Assembly (NCBI GenBank): GCA_902589475.1
Contig: CACITD010000008.1
Location: forward strand, 1 to 60,174
DNA length: 60,174 nt
Direction: 5' to 3'
Source: an uncultured Alphaproteobacteria bacterium
GTDB taxonomy: Bacteria > Pseudomonadota > Alphaproteobacteria > Thalassobaculales > Thalassobaculaceae
Position 1 is the stretch's first letter, and each line of letters begins with the position of its first letter. The notes under the pieces are model-generated. The model worked only from the letters and a program-made list of their open reading frames with translations. It was not told where the DNA came from and ran no database searches. This document shows positions 35,367 through 44,458 of this stretch, one piece after another. Position numbers and translations under genes: made by a program.

Positions 35367-37019
35367 TTAAGAAATGTGGGCTTCCTCTTTAGACATAACA
35401 AAACCCTCATATCCATTTGCAACCACTCGCTCGCATTCTTTCGTGTAGGTATGTACGCCTCCAACATAGGGCATAAAAACCTTCGGCTTACCGGGTATAT
35501 TTACACCCATGTACCAGGAATTAGCGAGCGGGTATAAAGTGGAGTCCGCAACCTCTTTAACATGCTTAACCCAATTTTCCTGCGCGTCCAATTTAGCTTC
35601 TATCCTATTAAACTTCTTGTCTTTCATGTATTGTAGACAATCTGCGATCCAATCTACATGCCACTCAATAGAAAGTATCATTTGGCTCTTTACGCCAGGA
35701 CTTTGGGGTCCAGTAATCATAAATAAATTTGGAAGGCCAGCTACCATTACCCCTAGGTAAGTTTTAGGCCCTGCCTCCCATTGCTCATCAAGGGATGGAC
35801 CATCTTTAACCTTGATGTCGATCTCCCGCATTGCGCCGGTCATTGCATCAAAGCCCGTTGCAAAAGCTATAGCATCCAATTCATAATGTTGATCTGTAGT
35901 CCGTATGCCAGTCTCAGTTATTTCCGTTATTGGCGCACTTCTTACATCGACAAGCTCAACATGGTCTTCATTAAAAATTTCATAGTATTGACTGTCTAAG
36001 ATAAGTCTTTTTGTTCCAATGGGATGATTATCGGGGCAAAGCAATTCGGCAGTCTTGGGGTCTTTAACTGTTTCTCTAATTTTGTTTCTAACAAACTCAG
36101 ATGCTGTGTCGTTAGACTCTTTATTAAGTAACAAGTCAGTATAAGCATATAGATAACTTATACTGCCCCCCTCTTGCCATTTTGCTTCATAACTTTTCAA
36201 CCGTTCTTCTTCGGTCGCTTCTAATGCCGATTTAGTTGGAGGAGGAAACCCTGCTATGCCAAATGGCGTATCATAAGCAGCTTTGCGGCGCTCAGAATAT
36301 TCCGCTTTATGCTTTTGCTCTTTTTCAGGGTTTAGGGGAGCATTTCTCGCTGGCAGACTAAAGTTTGCGGTACGCTGGAAAACTGTTAAATGTTTCGCCT
36401 GCCGCGCAATATGAGGCATCATCTGAACCCCAGATGAGCCTGTACCAATTACGCCAACACGCTTTCCAGAGAAGTCGACCCCCTCTTTAGGCCAAAGACC
36501 AGTGTGATACCATTCTCCCTTGAATGTTTCTAAACCCGGAAATTCTGGCTTCCTTGGCGTCGATAGATTCCCCGTAGCCATGATACAAACTGGGGCTTTG
36601 AAAGTTTCATTTGTATCCGTGCCTATGGTCCAGATACCCGCGTCTCCATCAAATGTTGCACTTGTCACACGAGTGCTCAATTGGACATCTCTCATCAAGT
36701 CGAAACGTTCTGCAACGTGATTGATATATTCTAAAATAGCCGGCTGCGTACCATATCTCTCAGGCCATTTCCAATCTTGCTGAAGTTGTTCATCGAATGA
36801 GTAGGAATATTCCATACTTTCAACATCACAGCGACAGCCAGGATAACGGTTCCAGAACCAGGTCCCACCTACTCCATCCCCCGCCTCTAATACTTTTATC
36901 GAAAGGCCCATTTTCCTGAAACGGTATACGGAGTAGAGACCAGCCAGTCCCCCACCAACAACTAAAATATCAAAATCATAGTTATTTGATTTTGATTTAG
37001 AAGCACCCGCGTCCGGCAT
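35367..37019 (-). CDS. Baeyer-Villiger-type flavin monooxygenase
   Basis: This FAD- and NADPH-dependent monooxygenase of 550 residues has two Rossmann motifs, GGGLAG at 22-27 and GTGSSG at 191-196, flanking the Baeyer-Villiger fingerprint FKGEWYHTGLWP at 165-176. ATGNLSTPRKPEFPG and FQRTANFSLPARN further support the cyclohexanone-monooxygenase-like group. It would insert oxygen next to a ketone to give an ester or lactone. The downstream MFS gene, 82 bases away on the same strand, might export or import a related compound. No esterase or alcohol dehydrogenase of a classical pathway is adjacent. Confidence 0.93.
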   Translation of the reverse strand: MPDAGASKSKSNNYDFDILVVGGGLAGLYSVYRFRKMGLSIKVLEAGDGVGGTWFWNRYPGCRCDVESMEYSYSFDEQLQQDWKWPERYGTQPAILEYINHVAERFDLMRDVQLSTRVTSATFDGDAGIWTIGTDTNETFKAPVCIMATGNLSTPRKPEFPGLETFKGEWYHTGLWPKEGVDFSGKRVGVIGTGSSGVQMMPHIARQAKHLTVFQRTANFSLPARNAPLNPEKEQKHKAEYSERRKAAYDTPFGIAGFPPPTKSALEATEEERLKSYEAKWQEGGSISYLYAYTDLLLNKESNDTASEFVRNKIRETVKDPKTAELLCPDNHPIGTKRLILDSQYYEIFNEDHVELVDVRSAPITEITETGIRTTDQHYELDAIAFATGFDAMTGAMREIDIKVKDGPSLDEQWEAGPKTYLGVMVAGLPNLFMITGPQSPGVKSQMILSIEWHVDWIADCLQYMKDKKFNRIEAKLDAQENWVKHVKEVADSTLYPLANSWYMGVNIPGKPKVFMPYVGGVHTYTKECERVVANGYEGFVMSKEEAHIS

Positions 37020-37169
37020 TATTGTTCCTTTCCTATACGACTTTATTCATAACTTTTAGCCTAGACCGCAGTGATATCATATTCAGATAAAAAAGCGGCC
37101 AAAAAATGTAATTCAAATTACGATATCACCAGCTTGTAGCACGAAGATGAGGTTAACGAGACCTGTCAA

Positions 37170-37484
37170 TTACTTCTCTATATTTTGCTCAAATGCCTTC
37201 TTCTGGGCGGAGGTAGCCTCTGCCTGATATTTTTCTTTCCATTTTGGATAGGGCATCCCATAGACTATTTCTCTTGCTTGTTCATAATCTAAAGTTTGAC
37301 CGCGTTCCTCTGCTGCTGCTAGGTACCATTTGGACATGCAATTTCTGCAGAAACCCGCCAAATTCATGAGGTCAATGTTTTGTACGTCTTTGCGCTCATC
37401 TAAATGCGCTATTAACTGCCGGAAGGCTGCCGCCTCTAACTCAAGTTTTGTTTGTTTATCAAAATGCTCGTCTGGACTTGCCAT
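37170..37484 (-). CDS. DUF1244 domain protein
   Basis: This small protein of 104 residues is recognisable from the conserved NIDLMNLAGFCRNCMSKWY with its Cys-x-x-Cys pair and the C-terminal YEQAREIVYGMPYPKWKEKY. The family is common in alpha- and gammaproteobacteria and has no established function. It contains no membrane segment. It lies 118 bases downstream of the N-formylglutamate amidohydrolase-like gene, an arrangement I have the impression is recurrent, but I could not check it. Confidence 0.93.
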   Translation of the reverse strand: MASPDEHFDKQTKLELEAAAFRQLIAHLDERKDVQNIDLMNLAGFCRNCMSKWYLAAAEERGQTLDYEQAREIVYGMPYPKWKEKYQAEATSAQKKAFEQNIEK

Positions 37485-37602
37485 AAAATTCTTCCAATTC
37501 CTGATTATCTACTTATTTGTTTTTCGTGTTGTCAATCATCGATCATTATGCACCAGATTAAACGCAGCATCAAAGATTACAAGCATCGCATTTGCCAAAA
37601 AC

Positions 37603-38421
37603 TTAAATGCAGTCCAAAGACGGAATGACTTTTTCAAGTGATGACGCAAATATTTCTGCCCATTTCTCTGCACCAGATGTGAACTCTATCAAATCTTGCC
37701 TAAACTCAACTGCTATAGAAACGAGGTTGTGTTCGGGCACGTGCCTAAGGAAAGTATAACCAGCAGGCTCACTTCCCGAATAAGGCTTATTGTCTCCAAC
37801 ATTCAGCGAACCATTTTCACGCAAGCTGGATATTAATGGATATGCTAAACGCTCATCGTCTTTCCATAAAACGCCGATCTGCCATGGTCGAAAAACTCCA
37901 TCCATAACCGGTGTAAAACTATGGAGAGCAATCAAAATCTGATTTTTCTTCCCGTGCGTTTTCGGGCTCCAACGCCTCAAATGTTGATCAATAGCGTTAT
38001 GGTACGGATAGAATATTTCCTCTTCCCTAAGTTTCTGCGAGTGCGGATCAAGGTCCTTATTACAGGGTATCTCCGTTTTATCCGACAGAGCAGGTATCGA
38101 TCCCGAACTGCCTGGACGTCTGTTACAGTCTATGACAAGTCTGGAATAATTTGCCACTATTAGTGGCGCATCAAATCTCTTTGATAAATAATGCGCAACA
38201 GCGTTTATTCCAATATCATACGCCACATGGCGTCTTAGTTCGTGTTTTGGAACTCCAAGACAATCAAGCTCTTGTGGTATCGCATCTCCATTATGGTCTG
38301 AAGTGAACAAGAGGCCAGAATTTTTTTCAAGTCTATATTGAGAAAAAGCCGCAGGGTCGTTTGGATTTAAAAGTGACAATAAAAGCCCCAATCTATCTTC
38401 AAAATGAACAAAAAATATCAC
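37603..38421 (-). CDS. N-formylglutamate amidohydrolase family protein
   Basis: This 272-residue zinc-hydrolase-like protein of the N-formylglutamate amidohydrolase (HutG) superfamily shows the family blocks SDHNGDAIPQEL, DCNRRPGS, LREEEIFYPYHNAIDQHLRR, ALHSFTPVMDG and VEFRQDLI. The HSFTP block with His is the core metal-site strand. The start used is GTG with GGGAG directly before it; the true start may be a few codons inside. No histidine-degradation genes are nearby, so a different N-acyl or cell-wall substrate is possible. Confidence 0.85.
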   Translation of the reverse strand: MIFFVHFEDRLGLLLSLLNPNDPAAFSQYRLEKNSGLLFTSDHNGDAIPQELDCLGVPKHELRRHVAYDIGINAVAHYLSKRFDAPLIVANYSRLVIDCNRRPGSSGSIPALSDKTEIPCNKDLDPHSQKLREEEIFYPYHNAIDQHLRRWSPKTHGKKNQILIALHSFTPVMDGVFRPWQIGVLWKDDERLAYPLISSLRENGSLNVGDNKPYSGSEPAGYTFLRHVPEHNLVSIAVEFRQDLIEFTSGAEKWAEIFASSLEKVIPSLDCI

Positions 38422-38550
38422 TCCCGTTAATCAACAAATAATACAAAAACTTAACTTGTCCAAAATTATTTTTTCTAACGACCTCATGGTAAAAAATAAG
38501 CAAGTTAGGTAGATTAAAGTTTCAAAAAATCTCTATAAAGGAAACTTTCT

Positions 38551-39462
38551 ATGCATTTTGGAGACCGGCTTATTAAAAGCACTCACAAAATCGGAAATCC
38601 ACTTTGTGTGGGACTTGACCCATACCTAGATAAAATTCCCCCTCTATTTCAAAATGGTACAATGAAGCCCAGTGACCCGCGAACAGCCCCCGCAGTTGAG
38701 ACGTTTTTAAGGGCTGTGATCGATGTAATAGTTGGCAAGGTAGCGATAATCAAACCTCAGTCAGCGTTTTTTGAGCAGCTCGGATGGAGAGGCATTAAGG
38801 CTTTGGATGCTATTATACAATATGCTCGCGATAAAGATATTTTAGTTCTTATGGATGCTAAACGAGGAGACATTGGTACTACAGCAAAGGCATACGCAGA
38901 GACCTATCTTAGCAAGGAGGCTTTACTACTTTCCGATGCTTTGACAGTTAATCCATTTCTAGGCAAAGATACGCTAGAGCCATATCTAACCGAAGTTAAG
39001 GACAATAATCGAGGCCTTTTCATTTTAGTCAAAACAAGTAATCCAGGTTCTGGGGATTACCAAAATGTGCTTGTTAAGGATATACCTCTTTACGAATTTA
39101 TAGGAAATTCATTACGTTCAATTGCCTCTGAATTTGTTGGATCAGCTACTGGCTGGTCTTCGATAGGGATTGTGGTTGGGGCAACCTATCCAGAACAAGC
39201 AGATCGACTCCGCGAAATACTCCCGAATGTACCGTTTCTTATCCCAGGTTACGGTGCACAAGGCGGTGCAGCCGATGATGCCGTTACAGCGTTTGTAAAA
39301 GGGAGTAACGGTTATGAAGGTGGGATAGTTAATTCATCACGGGGAATACTATTTTCTGATGGAAGTTACACCTCGAACCCAAAAATCTGGGAGTCAACTC
39401 TTTGCACGTCCGTTCAACACGCTGTTGATGGTTTAATCGACGCACTAGCGCGAAGGGCTTAG
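38551..39462 (+). CDS. pyrF: Orotidine 5'-phosphate decarboxylase, long bacterial type
   Basis: PyrF makes UMP in the last step of pyrimidine synthesis. At 303 residues this is the longer (type 2) form. The catalytic motif LMDAKRGDIGTTAKAYAETY has the Asp-Lys-Asp array intact, ILVKTSNPGSGDYQ and FLIPGYGAQGG form the phosphate site. A GGAAAC-like ribosome site precedes the ATG. It stands alone among unrelated genes. Confidence 0.95.
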   Translation: MHFGDRLIKSTHKIGNPLCVGLDPYLDKIPPLFQNGTMKPSDPRTAPAVETFLRAVIDVIVGKVAIIKPQSAFFEQLGWRGIKALDAIIQYARDKDILVLMDAKRGDIGTTAKAYAETYLSKEALLLSDALTVNPFLGKDTLEPYLTEVKDNNRGLFILVKTSNPGSGDYQNVLVKDIPLYEFIGNSLRSIASEFVGSATGWSSIGIVVGATYPEQADRLREILPNVPFLIPGYGAQGGAADDAVTAFVKGSNGYEGGIVNSSRGILFSDGSYTSNPKIWESTLCTSVQHAVDGLIDALARRA

Positions 39463-39501
39463 ATTCTACATTCTAGCAGAAAAATAATCGGAAAAAACAT
39501 C

Positions 39502-40701
39502 ATGAAAATAAGCGCCATAGAAACTATTAGAATAGATGAATTCCCAAATTTACTATGGGTGCATGTTTGCACTGATGATGGCATTGTTGGATTGGGTGAG
39601 ACTTTCTATGGCCCAGGGGCAGCGGAGGCTCATATACATGAAACTATTGCACCAATACTCTTAGACCAAGACCCATTACTTATTTCTAAACATCATTCTA
39701 AACTTATTGGTTATGTTGGTTTTAGTGGAGCGAGTGCAGAGCAACGTGGGCGCTCAGCTATAGACGTAGCCCTTTGGGATATCTGGGGACAAGCAACTAA
39801 TCAACCCATCCATCAACTGTTAGGAGGTGCAGTCAGGGACGATGTAAGAGTGTATAATACATGTGCTGGCTACCAATATGTTCGGAAGAGTTCTGGCCAG
39901 GGCACTAACAATTTTGGACTTGATACAAGTGAAGGCCCTTACGAAGATCTTGATGCATTTCTAAATAATGCAGATGACCTTGCGAACTCTCTTCTCGAGA
40001 TGGGTATCGATGGCATGAAAATTTGGCCGTTCGATTACGCCGCGGAGTTATCAAATGGCCATCACATATCAAGCGCTGATATGAAAATAGCTCTAAAGCC
40101 ATTCGAAAAGATACGGAAATCTGTCGGTGACAAAATGGACGTTATGGCCGAGCTTCATGCCCTTTGGGATAGGCCAAATGCTGTAAAAATTGCTCGAGAA
40201 CTGGAACAATTTTCACCTTACTGGGTCGAGGATCCCGTTTTCATGGATCATCTCAGCTCATTGGATAGTGTAGCACGATCTTCATCATGCCCCATAGCGG
40301 TGGGAGAGACACGTGGAGGCATTGCCGATTATAGGTATCTCCTAGAGTTAGACTCACTTAGCTTGATTATAATGGATATTGCCTGGTGCGGTGGCCTTAC
40401 CGAGGCGAAAAAGGTTGCTGCAATGGCTGAGGCGTGGCACGTTCCTGTTGCTTTCCACGACTGCACTGGTCCCGTAGCCTTAACAGCTTCCACTCATCTT
40501 GCTATGGCTTCAAAAAATTGTGAAATACAGGAAATAGTAAGAGCATTCTATTTTGGCTGGTATACTGAATTGATGACTAACCTTCCTCCGATCAATAATG
40601 GCAGAATTTCCGCACCCGCTGCTGCGGGATTAGGAACAGCACTCCAGCCAGAAACACTAAACAGAAAAGATTGCCATATCAGGCGAACTCTCCGAAGTTA
40701 A
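39502..40701 (+). CDS. Mandelate racemase/muconate lactonizing enzyme family protein
   Basis: This is an enolase-superfamily enzyme, 399 residues, acting on the alpha-proton of a carboxylate. Metal ligands are E217 (MAELH), E243 (WVEDP) and E269 (VGETR). The Asp-His dyad is D292 and H319 (VAFHDCTGP). The KxK motif of mandelate racemases is here K173-I-W175 in MKIWPFD, so one acid/base lysine is replaced by tryptophan; this suggests dehydration using Lys173/His319 and not simple racemisation. An acid-sugar dehydratase is a fair guess. It lies 39 bases after pyrF. Confidence 0.9.
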   Translation: MKISAIETIRIDEFPNLLWVHVCTDDGIVGLGETFYGPGAAEAHIHETIAPILLDQDPLLISKHHSKLIGYVGFSGASAEQRGRSAIDVALWDIWGQATNQPIHQLLGGAVRDDVRVYNTCAGYQYVRKSSGQGTNNFGLDTSEGPYEDLDAFLNNADDLANSLLEMGIDGMKIWPFDYAAELSNGHHISSADMKIALKPFEKIRKSVGDKMDVMAELHALWDRPNAVKIARELEQFSPYWVEDPVFMDHLSSLDSVARSSSCPIAVGETRGGIADYRYLLELDSLSLIIMDIAWCGGLTEAKKVAAMAEAWHVPVAFHDCTGPVALTASTHLAMASKNCEIQEIVRAFYFGWYTELMTNLPPINNGRISAPAAAGLGTALQPETLNRKDCHIRRTLRS

Positions 40702-40850
40702 ACCAAATTATATTTTCCAAATATTTACAGACGAAATAGTAATAAATTCACGACAAGATTATCTCTTAATATTAAAAATTTTCTCAATTACGATTGTTAA
40801 TTTTGTAAATTGCAATTGGCGGCTAATCACTACCCCAAGGTTAATCATTA

Positions 40851-41756
40851 ATGGAATTATGGATACCAATAACAATACTCGCTGCGTTTTCGCAGAATTT
40901 AAGGTCTGCACTTCAAAAACATTTGAAGTCTAAACTTAGCACTGCCGGCGCCACGTATGTTCGTTTTTTCTATGCGATCCCATTCGCTGTCGCTTACCTT
41001 GTAATACTCAACCAAGTCTTTGATCTAAAAATGCCCAATCCGAATGCCGAATTTATATTTTTTGGCATAATGGGGGGCTTAACACAAATCATTGCAACCG
41101 GCCTTTTAGTGTATCTTTTTTCCTTTCGAAATTTCGCCGTTGGAACAGCATATTCAAAAACTGAGACCGCTCAGACCGCGATTTTCGGCCTCGTGATTTT
41201 AGGGGACACTCTCACACCAGGTGCCATACTCGGTATAGCAATCAGTCTAATAGCAGTGATGGCCATTTCCACAGCTCGTCAAGAAACAGGCCTAAAAAGC
41301 ATATTTTCTTCGCTTTTGCAAAAAACTGCACTTATCGGGATTGCCTCAGGTACTATGTTTGGGATCTCAGCGATTTCCTATCGAGCAGCTTCTCTTTCAC
41401 TAGGTGGCGAAGGAGTCGCTATTCAAGCAGCATTTACCCTCGCTTGTGTCACAGTATTGCAAACGGTTCTTATGTCAGCTTATTTGATTGCAAAGGAACC
41501 CGGTGAAATAACAAACGTTATTAAGAATTGGAGCGTGGCAGGGCTTGTAGGTTTGAGCGGTATGGTCGGTTCTGCATGCTGGTTCACTGCTATGACCTTA
41601 CAAAACGCTGCATATGTGAGGGCGTTAGGCCAAATTGAACTAGTATTTACTTTTGTCGCTTCCTACCTATTTTTTAAAGAAAAGAGCAATCTAAGTGAGA
41701 TTATTGGAATAATAGCACTAGTAATCGGGATCTTAGTCTTGCTGATTGGAACCTGA
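40851..41756 (+). CDS. EamA/DMT family transporter
   Basis: This inner-membrane protein of 301 residues has ten hydrophobic helices arranged as two EamA repeats; the first starts ITILAAFSQNLRSALQKHL and the second FGISAISYRAASLSLGGEG. The end of each repeat has the typical pattern, e.g. FTFVASYLFFKEKSNLSEIIG. Members move metabolites such as amino acids. The substrate is not evident. A short 26-base gap to the glutathione peroxidase gene suggests co-transcription. Confidence 0.9.
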   Translation: MELWIPITILAAFSQNLRSALQKHLKSKLSTAGATYVRFFYAIPFAVAYLVILNQVFDLKMPNPNAEFIFFGIMGGLTQIIATGLLVYLFSFRNFAVGTAYSKTETAQTAIFGLVILGDTLTPGAILGIAISLIAVMAISTARQETGLKSIFSSLLQKTALIGIASGTMFGISAISYRAASLSLGGEGVAIQAAFTLACVTVLQTVLMSAYLIAKEPGEITNVIKNWSVAGLVGLSGMVGSACWFTAMTLQNAAYVRALGQIELVFTFVASYLFFKEKSNLSEIIGIIALVIGILVLLIGT

Positions 41757-41782
41757 TACAGTTTAAGATAAGGCATAGTCTG

Positions 41783-42334
41783 ATGTGGCAACGGGTATTG
41801 ATATTTTCTTTTAGTCTGTTGATCCAATCTTGGACATTAGCCGTCGCGGAGACTGCTCACATGTTTACATTTAAGTCCATTGATGGAGAGCCTATTGCTC
41901 TTTCCGAATACACCGGTAAAGCAATATTAGTCGTAAACACGGCGTCTCGGTGCGGTTTTACACAACAATATAACGGCCTTCAAAGTTTGTGGGAAAAATA
42001 CAGGGATAATGGGTTGGTGGTGATAGGTGTGCCATCAAACGATTTTGGAGGACAGGAGCCTGGCACCGAAAAAGAAATTAAAGAATTTTGCCAAGTGAAT
42101 TTCAACATCAGCTTTCCTATGACGGAAAAAACAAAAGTCAAAGGGGAACAGGCGCACCCATTTTTCTCGTGGGCAACCGAAGAACTTGGCAGTTTGTCTA
42201 AACCACGTTGGAATTTCTATAAGTTTTTGATAAATAAACAAGGGAAAGCGGTAGACTGGTTTGCCTCAAGTACCAGCCCATCATCCCCAAAACTAATCTC
42301 AGCTATTGAGAAGGTTCTATCGGAACATGATTAA
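41783..42334 (+). CDS. Glutathione peroxidase family protein, exported
   Basis: This thiol peroxidase of 183 residues has peroxidatic C57 in VNTASRCGFTQQY (Cys, not selenocysteine), the Gln in PSNDFGGQEPGTE and the Trp in PRWNFYKFL, completing the catalytic triad. The N-terminus MWQRVLIFSFSLLIQSWTLA is a signal peptide, with likely cleavage before ETAHMF, so the enzyme acts in the periplasm. Periplasmic members usually accept thioredoxin-like reductants. It probably shares a transcript with the upstream EamA transporter. Confidence 0.93.
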   Translation: MWQRVLIFSFSLLIQSWTLAVAETAHMFTFKSIDGEPIALSEYTGKAILVVNTASRCGFTQQYNGLQSLWEKYRDNGLVVIGVPSNDFGGQEPGTEKEIKEFCQVNFNISFPMTEKTKVKGEQAHPFFSWATEELGSLSKPRWNFYKFLINKQGKAVDWFASSTSPSSPKLISAIEKVLSEHD

Positions 42335-42408
42335 GTACCTTATCAAAAACTAGAACTTCCCTGCTTTTGCTAATAAGCTAAGCGCCTAACTTGAGGCAAA
42401 ATCTTAAA

Positions 42409-43533
42409 ATGGACATTTCAGATAGAACTTTTTATAGCGCGACCAGCACGAAAAAGGATTGGCGAGATGTCGTTAGTGAACTTTCTTGTAAATTAGAGAA
42501 AGGCTCGGGGAACCTCGGCATCATATACCTTTCTGAAGACCTTCTAGTGTCTTTAAAAAACATTATCAAAGAATTGAAAATCGAAACCAGCTGCCATAAT
42601 TGGTTGGGTGCTGGTGGATACGGCGTTTTAAGCAACTTTGGCGAGTTTTACGGTGAGACTTCAGCAACAGTGCTTCTTTTAGATTTACCAGAGGAGAGCT
42701 TCAAAATATTTTCTGGAAATGAGAATATAGGGTTAGCAATCAAAGAAGGCGAGACAGATTGGCTAAAACGGGCGCACATGCCCCTTGCAATAACACATGC
42801 AGATCCGAGCCAACCGACAACCATGGGGGCAATTAAGAACCTCGCGCGAGAAACAAATAGTTATTTAATTGGTGGCCTAACAGCGGCTTCTGACGAAAGT
42901 CCACACATTTCAGATCAGTCTGGTAAGGCAATTAGTGGAGCGCTATTGTCACCAGAGACATGTGAGATACTGACAGGGCTAAGTCAGGGATGTAGCCCAA
43001 TAAGTGAAACACTCACTATCACTAAATCACAACGAAACATCATTTTGGAGCTCGATGGGAGACCCGCCTTTGATGTTTTGTTAGACGTTACAGGGAAAGA
43101 ATTTCTGGACAACTTACAAAAAATGGGTGGAACAATCTTTGTTGCCTTTCCAATACCGGGATCTGACAAGGCAGATTACACTGTAAGGAACTTGGTTGGT
43201 CTGGATCCCCAAAATAAAGTCATAGCTATTTCAGAGAATATTTCTGACGGAGATAAATTGCTCTTTTGCCGCCGTGATAAAGAAAGCGCCGTGAAGGACA
43301 TGTATAGAATGTCTGAAGATTTGAAACGTAGGATCGGCGAAAAACAGATTAGAGGTGGTATTTACATTTCATGCGCTGCAAGGGGACCTAACCAATTTCC
43401 AGATTCCGCTAGGGAATTAGATATTATCACGGAAACTTTAGGGGATTTCCCACTCGCAGGTTTCTATGCAAATGGCGAAATCAGCAGAGATGAAATCTAT
43501 GCTTACACAGGCGTTTTAGCAGTATTTTTATAA
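42409..43533 (+). CDS. FIST domain sensor protein
   Basis: This 374-residue protein has a FIST_N domain (about 20-215, with GAGGYGVLSNFGEFYGETSA and ITHADPSQPTTMGA) followed by FIST_C (about 225-370, with ILELDGRPAFDVL and the C-terminal CAARGPNQF and LAGFYANGEISRDEIYAYTG). FIST domains are proposed intracellular sensors of small ligands. Unlike many, this one is not fused or adjacent to a kinase, cyclase or methyl-accepting protein. I chose the ATG at 42409 over a TTG six codons upstream because a GAGGC ribosome site fits it better. Confidence 0.88.
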   Translation: MDISDRTFYSATSTKKDWRDVVSELSCKLEKGSGNLGIIYLSEDLLVSLKNIIKELKIETSCHNWLGAGGYGVLSNFGEFYGETSATVLLLDLPEESFKIFSGNENIGLAIKEGETDWLKRAHMPLAITHADPSQPTTMGAIKNLARETNSYLIGGLTAASDESPHISDQSGKAISGALLSPETCEILTGLSQGCSPISETLTITKSQRNIILELDGRPAFDVLLDVTGKEFLDNLQKMGGTIFVAFPIPGSDKADYTVRNLVGLDPQNKVIAISENISDGDKLLFCRRDKESAVKDMYRMSEDLKRRIGEKQIRGGIYISCAARGPNQFPDSARELDIITETLGDFPLAGFYANGEISRDEIYAYTGVLAVFL

Positions 43534-43651
43534 AAATAAGCCGCTAATATGAAATATGAGGCGTATTCCCGCCATTAATAACCTTTAGGTCCAACCTGAC
43601 GACTAGTACGATTCAAAAAACCGCAACCGCGCTGTTTAGGAAGTTAGAGCG

Positions 43652-44458
43652 ATGACTGATACTCCGACATACGAAGTTTACGCCATAAGATATGCAGAAC
43701 AATTAGAACGCGCTGACGGGGCGACTTATTTAGGTGGCGACCCTACAAAGATGATAAGAGGTTTAGACTTCTTTACCTATGTTATAACCGGAAATGGTCA
43801 AACATTTGTTGTTGATACTGGGTTTAATCCTGATTTGTCAGGCGAAGGGGGACGCAACTTTTTAGAGTCACCAGCCGAGAGCCTATCTAAGATAGGGATA
43901 AAGGCTAGTTCTGTTGAACACGTTTTATTAACTCATGCTCATTTTGACCATGTTGGAAATCTAGATGATTATCCAAATGCAACATTTTCAATACACGCTG
44001 AAGAAATGAAATCAATCACCGGCCCAGATATGACATTTGCGCCCTTTCGACTTGCATACCATGCGCGCGATGCAAAAAAATTAATCGAGTTGCTTTATGA
44101 TGAAAGATTGAAGTTTTATGAGGACACGGTAACTACTGTTGCACCAGGCATTGAGTTCCACTTAATAGGCGGTCATTCCCGAGGACAACTAGCGTTGCGA
44201 GTGCATACTAGCAGAGGATGGATACTTCTAGCATCAGATGCAGTCCATCTTTATGATGAAGTTGAATTTGAAAGGCCGTTCGCAATATTTCACGACCTCC
44301 AAAAGATGATTGATGGGTACCGCAAGTGCATCAACATTGCAGGAGGATATGAGTTTTTAATCTCTGGCCATGACCCTAAAGTGACGGACTGGTATCCACC
44401 TTTAGCGCCAGAATTTGAAAAACGTATTTTAGATCTCGGTCAGTCACCTAAAAAGTAA
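43652..44458 (+). CDS. Metallo-beta-lactamase-fold hydrolase, AHL-lactonase-like
   Basis: This 268-residue dinuclear-zinc hydrolase has the HxHxDH motif at H95, H97, D99 and H100 (LTHAHFDHVGN). Further ligands follow in GGHSRGQ, LASDAVHL and ISGHDPK. YVITGNGQTFVVDTGF and the 60-residue insert after the motif resemble the AttM/AiiB group of N-acyl homoserine lactonases. No luxI or luxR is present, so quorum quenching is only a possibility; another lactone could be the substrate. Its stop directly abuts the end of the convergent gamma-glutamyltransferase gene. Confidence 0.88.
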   Translation: MTDTPTYEVYAIRYAEQLERADGATYLGGDPTKMIRGLDFFTYVITGNGQTFVVDTGFNPDLSGEGGRNFLESPAESLSKIGIKASSVEHVLLTHAHFDHVGNLDDYPNATFSIHAEEMKSITGPDMTFAPFRLAYHARDAKKLIELLYDERLKFYEDTVTTVAPGIEFHLIGGHSRGQLALRVHTSRGWILLASDAVHLYDEVEFERPFAIFHDLQKMIDGYRKCINIAGGYEFLISGHDPKVTDWYPPLAPEFEKRILDLGQSPKK

